This document shows, in pieces, positions 7,525 to 16,101 of a stretch of 64,000 nt of DNA (the stretch's first letter is position 1; the number at the start of each line of letters is the position of its first letter). This DNA is from Rhodoplanes sp. Z2-YC6860 (GTDB taxonomy: Bacteria > Pseudomonadota > Alphaproteobacteria > Rhizobiales > Xanthobacteraceae): positions 3,556,029 through 3,620,028 of the forward strand of contig NZ_CP007440.1 in assembly GCF_001579845.1 (NCBI RefSeq). Reading direction: 5' to 3'. The position numbers were made by a program, and so were the translations under genes. The notes under the pieces were generated by a model. That model worked only from the letters and a program-made list of their open reading frames with translations. It searched no databases and had not been told where the DNA came from.

Positions 7525-9623
7525 GCGCCGCCTCCCAATTCCATGACGATATTGCCGGTCCGGTCGCGCCAGACCTTGGCGTCGGGTGGGACCACGATGG
7601 TCGCATCGAATTCGTCGATGATCAGCGGGCCAGGTTTGGCCGTGGCAGCAACCGCATGACGCGGCACCACCGGGGTATCGACGGAATTCTTGCCACGTTC
7701 GAATGACACCTTACGGCTCTTGGCGGACGCCGTGGTCGGCCGTTCGGCGAACGTGAGGGTGGAGAAGTCGAGCCGCAAGGTGCGCAGGCCGCGGCCGATG
7801 AGCCTGAGCTTGACGAGCTCGATCGCGGTTTCGTCCTTGTAGCCATAGGTCTTGAGATACTCGGCGACGAAACGGTCGCGCATCATTGCCGGCGCATCCG
7901 GCCCGGCTTTGAAGCCGACAGTCAGCTCCGTGGCCTGGCCCTCGTGGCGAAGGTCTGCTTGCCAGACAAGCTCGACGCGATCGTCCGAATAGCCGTCTCG
8001 CGCCAGCCGTTCGAGGATCTCGGAAGACAATTCCTTCATCCAGCGTTCGAGGTCCGATGCGATTACGCCATCGAGCGGCACCAGAACCGTCTTGAGGTGC
8101 GTGTGCTCGATATCGGCGCCGAGCATGCCAACCGCCGAGAACACGCCTGACAAGGGAGGAACGATCACCCGGCCAATCCCAAGCTGCCGCGCCAGATCTA
8201 TGGCGTGGATGCCGCCGTTGCCGCCGATCGCGATCAGCGCGAGATCGCGCGGATCGCGGCCGCGCTCGACCGTCACGGCGCGGACCGCGCGGCTCATTGC
8301 GGCATTGGCGACCGCGCGGATGCCGTGGGCGGCGTCCTCCACGCTGACGCCGAGCGGTTGGGCGACGTGCTGCTCAATGGCTTTTGCCGACAGTGTCTTG
8401 TCGATAGGCAATTGTCCGCCCGCGAGTGCCGTCGGGCTGATGTAGCCGAGCACGACATTGGCGTCGGTGACGGTCGGGCGGTCATTGCCGAGATTGTAGC
8501 AGGCGGGCCCCGGGGCAGCGCCGGCCGATTCCGGACCCACCCGGAGCAGTCCGCCTCGGTCGATGCTGGCCAGCGAGCCGCCGCCGGCACCAACCTCCGC
8601 GATATCAATGGCAGGCACCTTAAGCATATAGCCGCCTGCCTTGATGAAACGGCTCGATGTGCTGATACCGTCGCGGAATTCGTATTCCGAGGTCATGCTG
8701 GGCTGGCCATCCTCAATGATGACGGCCTTGGCGGTCGTGCCTCCCATGTCAAAGACGATGGTGTCCTTCTCGTTCCGAGCGTTGGCGACGCGCAAGCCGC
8801 CGACCACGCCGCCCGCTGGCCCGGACGCGACCACCAGAGCCGGCTTCTCACTCGCGGTCGAGGCCGCGACCATGCCGCCATTCGAGGTCATGACCAGGAG
8901 AGGGGCGGTGACGCCGATGCGGCGCAGTCCGCCTTCGAGCCGGCTCAAGTATTCGCGCATCTGGCTGAGCAGATAGGCGTTCACCACCGTCGTGCTGGTG
9001 CGCTCGTATTCCTTCATTTCCGGCAGCACAGCGTGCGACGCGCAGACGAGGAGGGCTGGGAATTCCCGGCGGATCAATTCCACCGCGCGTTGCTCATGGG
9101 CCGGGTTGCGATAGCTGTTGATGAAACAGATTGCGACCGATGAGACGCCGGCTGCCACGAGTTCGCGCGCGGCGGCGACCACGTCCTTCTCGTCGAGCGG
9201 CTGCAAGATCGCTCCGTCGGCGGCGATACGCTCTTGCACCTCCAGACGATGGCGGCGGGATACCAGCGGCTGCGGCTTTGACCAGGTGAGGTCGAACATT
9301 TCCGGCATTCGGATTCGACCGATCTCAAGAACGTCGCGGAAGCCGCGCGTGGTGATCAGTCCGGTCAGCGCGCCGGCGCGTTGCAGGATGGTGTTGGAGG
9401 CAACGGTCGTACCGTGCAGAACCTCGACAACGTCAGCAGGTGGAATAGAAAGTTCGGCAAGCAATGCTCGAAGCCCCTCAATGACCGCCGTGCTAGGGTC
9501 TGCAGGGGTGGTGGAAACCTTGCTTTCATGGAGAACGCCGCTATGCGACATCAGCACGATGTCTGTAAAGGTGCCTCCGATGTCGACCGCGACGCGAGTT
9601 CGGCTCCCTCTTGCTACAGGCAT
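7521..9623 (-). CDS. hyuA: Hydantoinase A / oxoprolinase family protein
   Basis: 700 residues. The N-terminal actin-like ATPase domain begins with VAVDIGGTFTDIVL (residues 12-25) and HGTTVASNTILQR (about 69-81). The central Hydantoinase_A domain carries VFDMGGTTAKAV and an AIGGNGGIHA segment near the second phosphate-binding loop. It is the nucleotide-binding subunit partnering HyuB, with which it overlaps by 4 bp. It heads the hyuA-hyuB-tetR operon. A TetR-like palindrome lies 78 bp upstream of its ATG, suggesting control by the co-transcribed TetR. A cytoplasmic location is expected. Confidence 0.92.
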   Translation of the reverse strand: MPVARGSRTRVAVDIGGTFTDIVLMSHSGVLHESKVSTTPADPSTAVIEGLRALLAELSIPPADVVEVLHGTTVASNTILQRAGALTGLITTRGFRDVLEIGRIRMPEMFDLTWSKPQPLVSRRHRLEVQERIAADGAILQPLDEKDVVAAARELVAAGVSSVAICFINSYRNPAHEQRAVELIRREFPALLVCASHAVLPEMKEYERTSTTVVNAYLLSQMREYLSRLEGGLRRIGVTAPLLVMTSNGGMVAASTASEKPALVVASGPAGGVVGGLRVANARNEKDTIVFDMGGTTAKAVIIEDGQPSMTSEYEFRDGISTSSRFIKAGGYMLKVPAIDIAEVGAGGGSLASIDRGGLLRVGPESAGAAPGPACYNLGNDRPTVTDANVVLGYISPTALAGGQLPIDKTLSAKAIEQHVAQPLGVSVEDAAHGIRAVANAAMSRAVRAVTVERGRDPRDLALIAIGGNGGIHAIDLARQLGIGRVIVPPLSGVFSAVGMLGADIEHTHLKTVLVPLDGVIASDLERWMKELSSEILERLARDGYSDDRVELVWQADLRHEGQATELTVGFKAGPDAPAMMRDRFVAEYLKTYGYKDETAIELVKLRLIGRGLRTLRLDFSTLTFAERPTTASAKSRKVSFERGKNSVDTPVVPRHAVAATAKPGPLIIDEFDATIVVPPDAKVWRDRTGNIVMELGGGA

Positions 9624-9700
9624 TTTTCTCGTTCCCAGTCACAAACAGGCGAATTTGGCGGATTGTCACAGACATCAAAACGCTCAATCCATTGCCTTTA

Positions 9701-9719
9701 TTGAACAACTAGTCAATTA
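9701..9719. promoter_or_regulatory. Candidate TetR operator upstream of hyuA
   Basis: TTGAACAACTAGTCAATTA, an imperfect dyad with arms ATTGA and TCAAT. It matches the 1546-1564 site at 15 of 19 positions, and internal positions 2-18 agree at 15 of 17. Its presence before both operons that flank the TetR gene is the main evidence. Confidence 0.5.
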
Positions 9720-10307
9720 GACAGAGACTGCCTGAAATGCGCAGAGGTCAGTTGGCTGCATTGCTTTGCCTCGGATAGCGATCGAGCCCGCCACATCGCG
9801 CCAGGTCCAGACGTCTGTATGTCCGCTTGTCGATTCCATTGAGAGCGACAGCCATGCACTGCCGGCTGCATGTAAATATTGAATTTATGGAATATACCAT
9901 CTTGGCGTGTAGCAGGCGCAGCCAGCTTACGCTGTGGTCGTGCACCCCCCAAAGCTATTTGGAGCGAGGTTTGTCACTGCGCCCCCTCGGCAACCGACGC
10001 ATCGGACGACGGCGACTGTTTTTGCCGCCGAGCTCCGGCATCCGGGCCTGGCCAGAATTTTGAGAAGGCCGAGATGCCGCGGTGTCGATCTTCATGCAAT
10101 TGACGCTGCCGGCAGTTGATATATAATATATATATACTTTGCAGAGACTTCGGTGAGATGCGCAAATGGTGCGCGAAAGTCTGTTTGCGACAGAACACAT
10201 GCGTCACTTCGTGGGCGCTGGTTCAGCTCTTGCGGGTGTTCGCCGTGGAGACTGGAACGCAATGCGGCGTCAGCTAGCAATCGCCGCGCTTATCCCGGGA
10301 GACGGCT
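9720..10307. other. Intergenic region between divergent hyuA and iorA-type operons
   Basis: About 590 bp without a credible gene; the short open frames on both strands lack family resemblance and ribosome sites. It contains a palindrome ATGG-AATATA-CCAT at 9887-9900 and an AT-only tract at 10119-10136 (alternating TA) about 170 bp before the iorA-like start. A GGGAGAC ribosome site precedes the ATG at 10308. The AT-rich dyads are probably regulator or promoter sites for the plus-strand operon. Confidence 0.4.
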
Positions 10308-10760
10308 ATGGTCGGATTTAAATTGAACGGTAAGCCCGTCGATGTCGACGCGGCAGGTGACTCTCGTTTGCTCTGGGTTCTTCGCGAGCATTTGAAGCTC
10401 ACGGGGACCAAATACGGCTGCGGTACCGGCTTGTGCGGAGCATGTATGGTGCATGTCGACGGCAAGCGAGCATTTTCCTGTCAGCTGGCGCTGTCGGAGG
10501 TGGCGGGCAAGTCGGTTACGACTATCGAAGGATTGTCGACCGATCGCAGCCATCCGGTTCAGAAGGCTTGGCTTGCGGAGCGCGTTCCGCAATGCGGCTA
10601 CTGCCAATCGGGGCAGATCATGAGCGCGGCGGCTCTGCTGGCCGAGACGCCGCATCCGACGCGAGACAAGATCGTCGAGCACATGAGCACGAACATCTGC
10701 CGCTGCGGCACGTATCCGCGGATAGTTCGCGCGATCGAGCGCGCGGCTCGGGAGGGCTGA
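10308..10760 (+). CDS. Molybdenum hydroxylase small subunit, 2x[2Fe-2S] (isoquinoline 1-oxidoreductase alpha type)
   Basis: 150 residues with both iron-sulfur modules of the xanthine-oxidase family small subunit. The plant-type ferredoxin cluster uses C38, C43, C46 and C58 (motif [10 protein letters not shown]). The second cluster uses QCGYCQSG and NICRCGTY. The protein transfers electrons from the Mo site to an external acceptor. The large subunit starts 2 bp downstream. The two-subunit arrangement without a FAD subunit is that of isoquinoline 1-oxidoreductase and related aldehyde/N-heterocycle hydroxylases, whose electrons go to a cytochrome or other acceptor not seen here. Confidence 0.9.
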   Translation: MVGFKLNGKPVDVDAAGDSRLLWVLREHLKLTGTKYGCGTGLCGACMVHVDGKRAFSCQLALSEVAGKSVTTIEGLSTDRSHPVQKAWLAERVPQCGYCQSGQIMSAAALLAETPHPTRDKIVEHMSTNICRCGTYPRIVRAIERAAREG

Positions 10761-10762
10761 CC

Positions 10763-12967
10763 ATGAACCAGCACAGCAAAGCTCTCGGACACCGTACCGG
10801 GCTCAACCGGCGTGAGGCGCTCGCAACAGCAGCCGGGTTGACCTTCAGCTTGATGCTCCCGGTGGGAAAGGATGAGTCGGCCTTCGGTCAGTCATCCGGC
10901 ACGATGCAGACGGCCTGGCTCACGATCCGACCGGACGGCATGGTAACGATCGTGTCGCCTGCCGCGGAAATGGGGCAGGGGTCCCGGACGTCGCTGGCCC
11001 TCATCATCGCGGAAGAGCTTGATGCGGATTGGAAACGCGTCCAGGTCGAGATGTCGCCGCTGGACGACGCGGTCTACGGTAATCCGCGCTACAAAATCAT
11101 GTACACGGCCGGCAGCGCCAGCGTGCCAACGTATTTCAAGCCGCTGCGTCTGCATGCGGCACAGGCACGTCGCGTCCTGATCGACAGTGTCGCGGAGAAG
11201 TGGGGCGTGCCGGCCGCCGAACTCGCCACCGAGCCGGGCGTCGTCGTTCACAAGCCGTCAGGCCGAAGAATGACCTATGGCGAAATCGCTTCGTTTGCGC
11301 GTGTTCCTGCGACCTTACCGACGGTCACCGAGGCCGACCTCAAGCCGGCGACGGATTTCCGCTACATCGGCAAGGATGTGCTGAGGGTCGATGTGCCGTC
11401 CAAGGTGGACGGCTCGGCTCAATACGCCATCGACGTGCAGGTGCCGGGGATGCTCTATGGTTCGGTGCTGCGCGCTCCGGTGGAAAGCAGCGGACCGAGC
11501 GATTTGGACAAACAAGAAGCGTCCAAAACGCCCGGCGTCGTCGATGTGGTGACGTTGCCCTACGGCATCGGCATCGTGGCGCGCACGCCCGAGGCTGCGT
11601 TTGCCGCGAAGGCGAAGCTCAAGGTGAACTGGAGCGCGGTACCAGGAAGTAAGTTCAATTCCGTAGAGGCGCTCGAGCGCTACGCGGAGCGCGCCAAGGA
11701 TCTGACGGCCGACGGCAAGGCCTGGGATAAGGCAGGCGACGTCGCAGCGATGTCGCAGGCCAAAACCATCGTCGAGGCCGTTTACCGGACCGATTACGCC
11801 TATCACGCCCAGATGGAGCCGCTGAACGCTGTGGCGTCCGTTGACGCCGAGGGCAAAGCGGCAGAGGTCTGGTGCGGCACGCAGGCGCCGACCATTGCGC
11901 GGGCCGCGGTTGCTCGCGCCCTGAATATCGATGCCGGCAAGGTGGTCCTGCACCCCATGCTTCTGGGCGGCGGCTTCGGCCGGCGCGGACACTATGATGC
12001 CGAGTATGTCGTGGACGCGGCCCTTCTGTCGCGCGCGGCGAAAGCGCCGGTCAAGGTGATGTGGACGCGGGAAGACGACATCCGCAACGGTCGCTTCCGC
12101 CCAATGACCGCTCACTACCTCAAGGCGGGGCTCGCGGCGGACGGGCAGGTCGTAGCGTGGCGGCATCGGGTGTGCAGCGAGGAAGCGCTGGCTTTCCAAG
12201 ACGGACCGAGATTCAAGGCACGTAAGGAGACAGCCATTTTCTCGATGCTCGGCACTGAACAACCGAGCTACGAGCTGCCCAACCGGCTGATCGACCACGT
12301 GCGCCAGGTCGACGGAATGAGGTTGTCGTCCATGCGCGGGACCGGCAATCCGCCCAATGCTTTCGTGACCGAATCCTTCATGGACGAGCTGGCGCATGCT
12401 CACAAAGCTGATCCGATGGAATTTCGGCGCGGCTTGGTGGCCAAGGTGCCCAGGGCGCTGACTGTCCTGGATACCCTGTCCGGCATGTCGCAGTGGCAAC
12501 GCAAACGATCCCACGGTCGCGGACTTGGCCTCTGTTTCCGCAACGAGGATGGCACGCTGATCGGGATGGTTGCCGAGGTGTCGGTCGACCGCAAGACCGG
12601 CGTGGTCAAGGTGTCCAACGTCTGGGCGGTGATCGACGCAGGTCTCGCCGTTCAACCCGACAATATTGCCGCTCAGATCGAAGGGGCCATCGTCTACACC
12701 ATGGGCGCGGCGCTGTCCGAGCGTGTCACCATCGCAAACGGCACCGTCGAGCAGAGCAACTTCTACGACTACACCGTGCCACGCATGTCAGACGTGCCTG
12801 CCATTGAGGTCAAAGTCCTCTCGACGCCGAATCCGCCCAGCGGCATCGGAGAGATGGGGGGCAACGTAACAGGCGCTATCGCCAATGCGGTTGCTGCGGC
12901 GACCGGCGCACGCGTCCGGCACATGCCTCTCGTGCCCGAACGTGTATTGGCCGCGATGCGAAGCTGA
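10763..12967 (+). CDS. Molybdenum hydroxylase large subunit (isoquinoline 1-oxidoreductase beta / aldehyde oxidase type), Tat exported
   Basis: 734 residues from the ATG just after the small-subunit stop. A longer in-frame reading into the upstream gene is rejected because the internal start opens a twin-arginine signal, NRREALATAAGLTFSLML, near residues 14-31. The body shows the molybdopterin-binding segments of the xanthine dehydrogenase family: AAEMGQGSRTSLA, LLGGGFGRRGHYDAEYV with KVMWTREDD, and the C-terminal GIGEMGG carrying the expected catalytic glutamate. It is predicted to hydroxylate an N-heterocycle or aldehyde in the periplasm, the small subunit hitch-hiking through Tat. No XdhC/MocA maturation factor or cytochrome gene is adjacent. 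Substrate is unknown. Confidence 0.88.
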   Translation: MNQHSKALGHRTGLNRREALATAAGLTFSLMLPVGKDESAFGQSSGTMQTAWLTIRPDGMVTIVSPAAEMGQGSRTSLALIIAEELDADWKRVQVEMSPLDDAVYGNPRYKIMYTAGSASVPTYFKPLRLHAAQARRVLIDSVAEKWGVPAAELATEPGVVVHKPSGRRMTYGEIASFARVPATLPTVTEADLKPATDFRYIGKDVLRVDVPSKVDGSAQYAIDVQVPGMLYGSVLRAPVESSGPSDLDKQEASKTPGVVDVVTLPYGIGIVARTPEAAFAAKAKLKVNWSAVPGSKFNSVEALERYAERAKDLTADGKAWDKAGDVAAMSQAKTIVEAVYRTDYAYHAQMEPLNAVASVDAEGKAAEVWCGTQAPTIARAAVARALNIDAGKVVLHPMLLGGGFGRRGHYDAEYVVDAALLSRAAKAPVKVMWTREDDIRNGRFRPMTAHYLKAGLAADGQVVAWRHRVCSEEALAFQDGPRFKARKETAIFSMLGTEQPSYELPNRLIDHVRQVDGMRLSSMRGTGNPPNAFVTESFMDELAHAHKADPMEFRRGLVAKVPRALTVLDTLSGMSQWQRKRSHGRGLGLCFRNEDGTLIGMVAEVSVDRKTGVVKVSNVWAVIDAGLAVQPDNIAAQIEGAIVYTMGAALSERVTIANGTVEQSNFYDYTVPRMSDVPAIEVKVLSTPNPPSGIGEMGGNVTGAIANAVAAATGARVRHMPLVPERVLAAMRS

Positions 12968-13092
12968 GGAGCGTCCGTTCCAAGCCTCGATCCGACGGCC
13001 TCCGGAGGATCGACTGCGTTGCCGAGCGAGCGCGCCGCGCCATGATCTGACGGGCGCGCATCGCATCGGAAGCGCGGAGCCAATTTGCAAAT

Positions 13093-13110
13093 ATATTAGT
13101 TAAGTAATAT
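13093..13110. promoter_or_regulatory. AT-rich inverted repeat (candidate operator)
   Basis: ATATTA-GTTAAG-TAATAT, 6-bp perfect arms whose spacer also contains TTAA. It lies 33 bp before the flavin-reductase remnant at 13143 and 185 bp before the UbiD-like gene, in the position of a repressor site. The cognate regulator is unknown; MarR-type factors are encoded elsewhere in the window. Confidence 0.4.
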
Positions 13111-13142
13111 AAATTCGCCTGGCTTGGCGAATGGGAAATCCA

Positions 13143-13283
13143 TGACGTTCGACGAACGGCAGTTCCGCGACGCATTGGACAGTTTGCATCCGGCGTAGCC
13201 GGAGTGACCTCGATGGTCGATGGTGTGAAGATGGCGATGATCGTGAGTTCGTTAAACGCGGTCTCGCTGCGTCGTGTCGTTTA
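13143..13283 (+). pseudogene. Flavin reductase (DIM6/NTAB family) 5' remnant
   Basis: An ATG opens MTFDERQFRDALDS, the usual start of small flavin reductase domains. That frame stops after 18 codons at 13196-13198. Restoring one lost base in the run near 13181 continues as ASGVAGVTSMVDGVKMAMIV then SSLNAVSL, which follows the family pattern (FATGVTVVT ... GMTVSSFNSVSL) closely. Similarity ends at 13268 and a stop follows at 13281, immediately before the UbiD-like gene. So about 40 codons of a roughly 170-codon gene survive, frameshifted and truncated. It was probably once the reductase partner of an adjacent oxygenase. Confidence 0.65.
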
Positions 13284-13295
13284 AGGAGAAAGCCG

Positions 13296-14732
13296 GTGAT
13301 TTACCAGGATCTGCGCGGATTCATTGCCGAGGTCGAGAAGGTAAACTTGCTCCGGCATATTCACGGTGCGCATCCCAACCTTGAAATCGGCGGTATCACC
13401 GAAGTTGCGGCGGGCCTGCCGGAATGCCCGGCGCTCCTGTTTGATCGTATCGTCGGATATCCGGCCGGCTTCCGCGTTTTCACCAACCCTGTGAACACGC
13501 CGCAGCGCGCAGCCCTGGCCCTTGGGATTGACCCGAAACTGCGCCCGGTCGAAGCGCTGCAGGCCTGGATGAAGAAGCGGCTCAATCTCCAGGTTCACCG
13601 GCCCGTGACCGTGAAGGATGCGGCGTTCCTCGAGAACAGCGATAGCGGCGATGCGGTCGATCTTGCGAAATTCCCGGTGCCGGTTTGGCACCGGGCTGAC
13701 GGCGGGCCCTATATCGGGTCAGGCAGTATCGTCGTGATGCAGGATCCGGATTCGGGCTGGATCAATGCTTCGATCTATCGTGTGCAGGTCCACGGCAAGA
13801 ACCAAGTAACCGTGCAGTTCGATCATCCGGGGCGACACGGCGCCATCATCGCCAAGAAATATTGGGACAGAGGCAAACCATGTCCGATCGTGGTCGTGAA
13901 TGGTGAAGATCCGGCTCTGTTCATCGCCGGTTTCGAGTCGCTTCCCTCGGGCTATTCGGAGTTCGATTTCGCAGGGGCCATCAAAGGTGCGCCGGTTGAG
14001 CTCTGTCCCGGGCCGAAGACCGGACTTCCGATCCCTGCCCATGCGGAGATCATCCTGGAAGGCATCTTCGAGCCCGCCACTGGCGAGACTCTCATGGAAG
14101 GGCCGTTTGGCGAGTTTACGGGCTACTACGCCTCGGAGCGTCGGCCGTTGCCGATCATGAAGGTTCAGGCGGTCCACTATCGCAACGATCCGATCCTTCT
14201 TGGGTCGCCGCCGCTCAAACCGCCACGTCATCACTGCGGGTTGCCGTTCCGCGGAGCGGGGATATGGTCGAACCTCGAAAATTCCGGGATCACCGACGTC
14301 GTCGGCGTCTGGCAGCACGTCTCGTCCTTGATGACGGTCGTTTCGCTCAAACAGCGTTACGACGGCCACGCCAAGAGAGCCGGGCTGGTCGCCGCCGGCA
14401 ACGCCTATATGGGCCGCATTGTCGTCGTGGTCGATGAAGACATCGATCCCTCAAACCTCAATGACGTCATGTGGGCAGTGGCGACGCGCAGCGAGCCAGC
14501 CGAAACGATCGATATCATCCGGAACGGCTGGAGCTCGACGCTCGATCCGCGTATCCCGCCATGGGAAAAGGAGAGGGGCGTCACGTCGCACTCCAAGATC
14601 ATCATCAACGCATGCCGACCGTTTTCCTGGATCGGTCAATTCCCCCGAACGACGGCCATGTCGCAGGAAGAAGCACGTGAGGTGGAAGATAAATGGTTGG
14701 GCGCCATCACCGGACGAAACGACGTCCCCTGA
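13296..14732 (+). CDS. UbiD family (prenyl-FMN) decarboxylase
   Basis: 478 residues from GTG, with AAGGAGA 8 bp upstream. The sequence follows the UbiD fold: YQDLRGFIAEVEKVNLL at the N-terminus, FDRIVGYPAGFRVFTN near 50-65, a cofactor-binding region around KNQVTVQFDHPGRHGA, and acidic FGEFTGYY/HCGLPFRGAG segments in the second half. UbiD proteins reversibly decarboxylate aromatic or conjugated acids with prenylated FMN supplied by a UbiX partner; no UbiX is in the window. It stands alone on the plus strand, downstream of a flavin-reductase remnant and followed by a degraded Bug receptor on the other strand. The substrate may be a hydroxybenzoate- or cinnamate-like acid. Confidence 0.85.
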   Translation: MIYQDLRGFIAEVEKVNLLRHIHGAHPNLEIGGITEVAAGLPECPALLFDRIVGYPAGFRVFTNPVNTPQRAALALGIDPKLRPVEALQAWMKKRLNLQVHRPVTVKDAAFLENSDSGDAVDLAKFPVPVWHRADGGPYIGSGSIVVMQDPDSGWINASIYRVQVHGKNQVTVQFDHPGRHGAIIAKKYWDRGKPCPIVVVNGEDPALFIAGFESLPSGYSEFDFAGAIKGAPVELCPGPKTGLPIPAHAEIILEGIFEPATGETLMEGPFGEFTGYYASERRPLPIMKVQAVHYRNDPILLGSPPLKPPRHHCGLPFRGAGIWSNLENSGITDVVGVWQHVSSLMTVVSLKQRYDGHAKRAGLVAAGNAYMGRIVVVVDEDIDPSNLNDVMWAVATRSEPAETIDIIRNGWSSTLDPRIPPWEKERGVTSHSKIIINACRPFSWIGQFPRTTAMSQEEAREVEDKWLGAITGRNDVP

Positions 14733-14760
14733 TCCGGTCGCTTGCCGGGATGCGCCGAAC

Positions 14761-14985
14761 TCACTCGATGCTGATGCCAACGGCGCGGGCCACTCTCCAT
14801 CGCGAGTTTGCGGGCGATAAGATCGCCAAATTTCCGCAGGCGAGCCTGTCTTGACCTCCGTGCTGAGCTCCGACAGGCGGGCACCAATCTCCGGCTGTTC
14901 GAAGCTTTCGTCAGCGTAGGATTCATCGCCATCTGAATTTCGCCGGCTGCGAGGGCCGCGAGCATGGGCGCGGTGCCGCCGCAAA
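14761..14985 (-). pseudogene. Bug/TctC solute receptor remnant (internal deletion and frameshifts)
   Basis: Reading the minus strand in three frames recovers successive pieces of a TctC-type receptor. First GGTAPMLAALAAGEIQMAMN (about 14924-14982), corresponding to the conserved mid-protein YRG-APA..AL..GE segment. Then EQPEIGARLSEL with TGSPAE, corresponding to the region about 40 residues from the C-terminus. Then FGDLIARKLA and a terminal RVARAVGISIE followed by TGA at 14761-14763. Roughly 80 residues between the first two pieces are missing. The order and strand agree, so this is one decayed gene, directly upstream-tandem to the intact receptor gene at 15011. Confidence 0.75.
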
Positions 14986-15010
14986 GTCAGCGTCGCACAA
15001 TGCACGAAGG

Positions 15011-15982
15011 TCACTCCACGCGGATGTTGGACTCGTTCGCGATCTTCTTCAGTTCATCGGTTTCCTGGCGGATATAGCTGCGCAATTGGGCGGCCGGCAT
15101 GCTCGACACCTGCGCTCCAGCCTTCTCGAGGCGTTCGGTCAGTCCAGGGTCCTTCAGGGCCTCGATCATGTCGGTCTCGATTTTTGCCACGATGGATTGC
15201 GGCGTCCCGACCGGCGCGAACAAACCAGTCCAGATCGCCGTCCGGAAATCCTTCAGGACGCCGGTCTCGCTCACGGTCGGAACGTCGGAAGCAAGGCTTG
15301 AACGCTGATCCGACGTGATCGCCAGCAATTTGACCTTCCCGGAATCGATAACCGGCAGCAGAGACGAGAGCGACACCGCCGAAACGGACACGTCGCCGGA
15401 CATCAAAGCGGTGGCGGCAGGCGCTCCACCCCGATAGGGAACATGAAGCAGCTTGATTCCGGCCGCAGCGGCGAATTGCTCGGTCGCCATGTGGCTCGAA
15501 CTGCCAAGACCAGCCGAGGAATAGGACAGCGCACCAGGCTTCGCCTTGGCGGCCGCCACCAGTTCCGCCAGAGACGCAATCCCGGTGCTCAGATTGGCGC
15601 TCCACACGAAGGGAGTCGACGTGGCCATCGCAATCGGCAGCAGATCCTTCTGTGCGTCGTATTTGGGCTTGGAAAAAACCGCCGCGTTGATGGTGATCTC
15701 GCCATTGGTGGCCATGAGAAGCGTGTAGCCGTCCGGCGTTGACCGGATAACGGCCTCGACTCCGATAACACCGCCTGCGCCCGGTCGATTTTCGATCAAC
15801 ACCTGCTGTCCCCATTTTGCCGACAGCTGCTGACCGATGACGCGCGCTGCCAGGTCTGTCACCCCGCCAGGTGCGAATGGGACAACAAGTCGCACGACGC
15901 GATCGGGGAATGTCTGGGCGGCAGCGGCTGTGCTGATGAGGGCAAGGCCGAGTACGAGAGCTTTGAGGATCAGGCCGTTCAT
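15011..15982 (-). CDS. Bug/TctC-family periplasmic solute receptor
   Basis: 323 residues of the usual length. Cleavable signal peptide (hydrophobic core ALVLGLALISTAAAA, cut before QTFPDR). Family marks: RVVRLVVPFAPGGVTDLAAR, ENRPGAGGVIG, PDGYTLL, HVPYRGGAPA, and a C-terminal NIRVE. Such receptors bind carboxylates in the periplasm with a flytrap fold and normally serve TctAB permeases. No TctA or TctB lies nearby. It is divergent from another receptor at 16102 across a 119-bp AT-rich region with operator-like dyads, and is followed by the remnant of a second receptor. Confidence 0.9.
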   Translation of the reverse strand: MNGLILKALVLGLALISTAAAAQTFPDRVVRLVVPFAPGGVTDLAARVIGQQLSAKWGQQVLIENRPGAGGVIGVEAVIRSTPDGYTLLMATNGEITINAAVFSKPKYDAQKDLLPIAMATSTPFVWSANLSTGIASLAELVAAAKAKPGALSYSSAGLGSSSHMATEQFAAAAGIKLLHVPYRGGAPAATALMSGDVSVSAVSLSSLLPVIDSGKVKLLAITSDQRSSLASDVPTVSETGVLKDFRTAIWTGLFAPVGTPQSIVAKIETDMIEALKDPGLTERLEKAGAQVSSMPAAQLRSYIRQETDELKKIANESNIRVE

Positions 15983-16045
15983 GGTGTGCCTCCGAATTCG
16001 GCAGTTGGGACGGTCTCGTGGATGCTAACTGAAATAAGATAAAAA

Positions 16046-16071
16046 ATATAGCTATCTGTAATATGCGATAT
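16046..16071. promoter_or_regulatory. Operator-like dyad between divergent Bug receptor genes
   Basis: ATATAGCTAT, 5-bp spacer CTGTA, then ATATGCGATAT. The left arm contains the perfect palindrome ATAGCTAT. The layout resembles the perfect repeat at 26724-26748 (ATATTGCTAT-N5-ATAGCAATAT), with one mismatch in the left arm and one inserted base in the right arm. It sits 30 bp before the start at 16102 and 63 bp before the opposite start at 15982. Confidence 0.4.
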
Positions 16072-16101
16072 ATTATGGGGAATGCCGCGGAGGAGGTCGT
16101 C

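Noticed and set aside
10119-10136. Alternating AT tract considered as a replication origin or hairpin terminator
   Set aside because: No DnaA boxes, iterons or T-run; more likely promoter or operator DNA upstream of the plus-strand operon.
9713-10280. Several short open frames on both strands between hyuA and the iorA-like gene
   Set aside because: No ribosome sites, no recognisable domain, overlapping frames on both strands and AT-rich regulatory sequence; considered non-coding.
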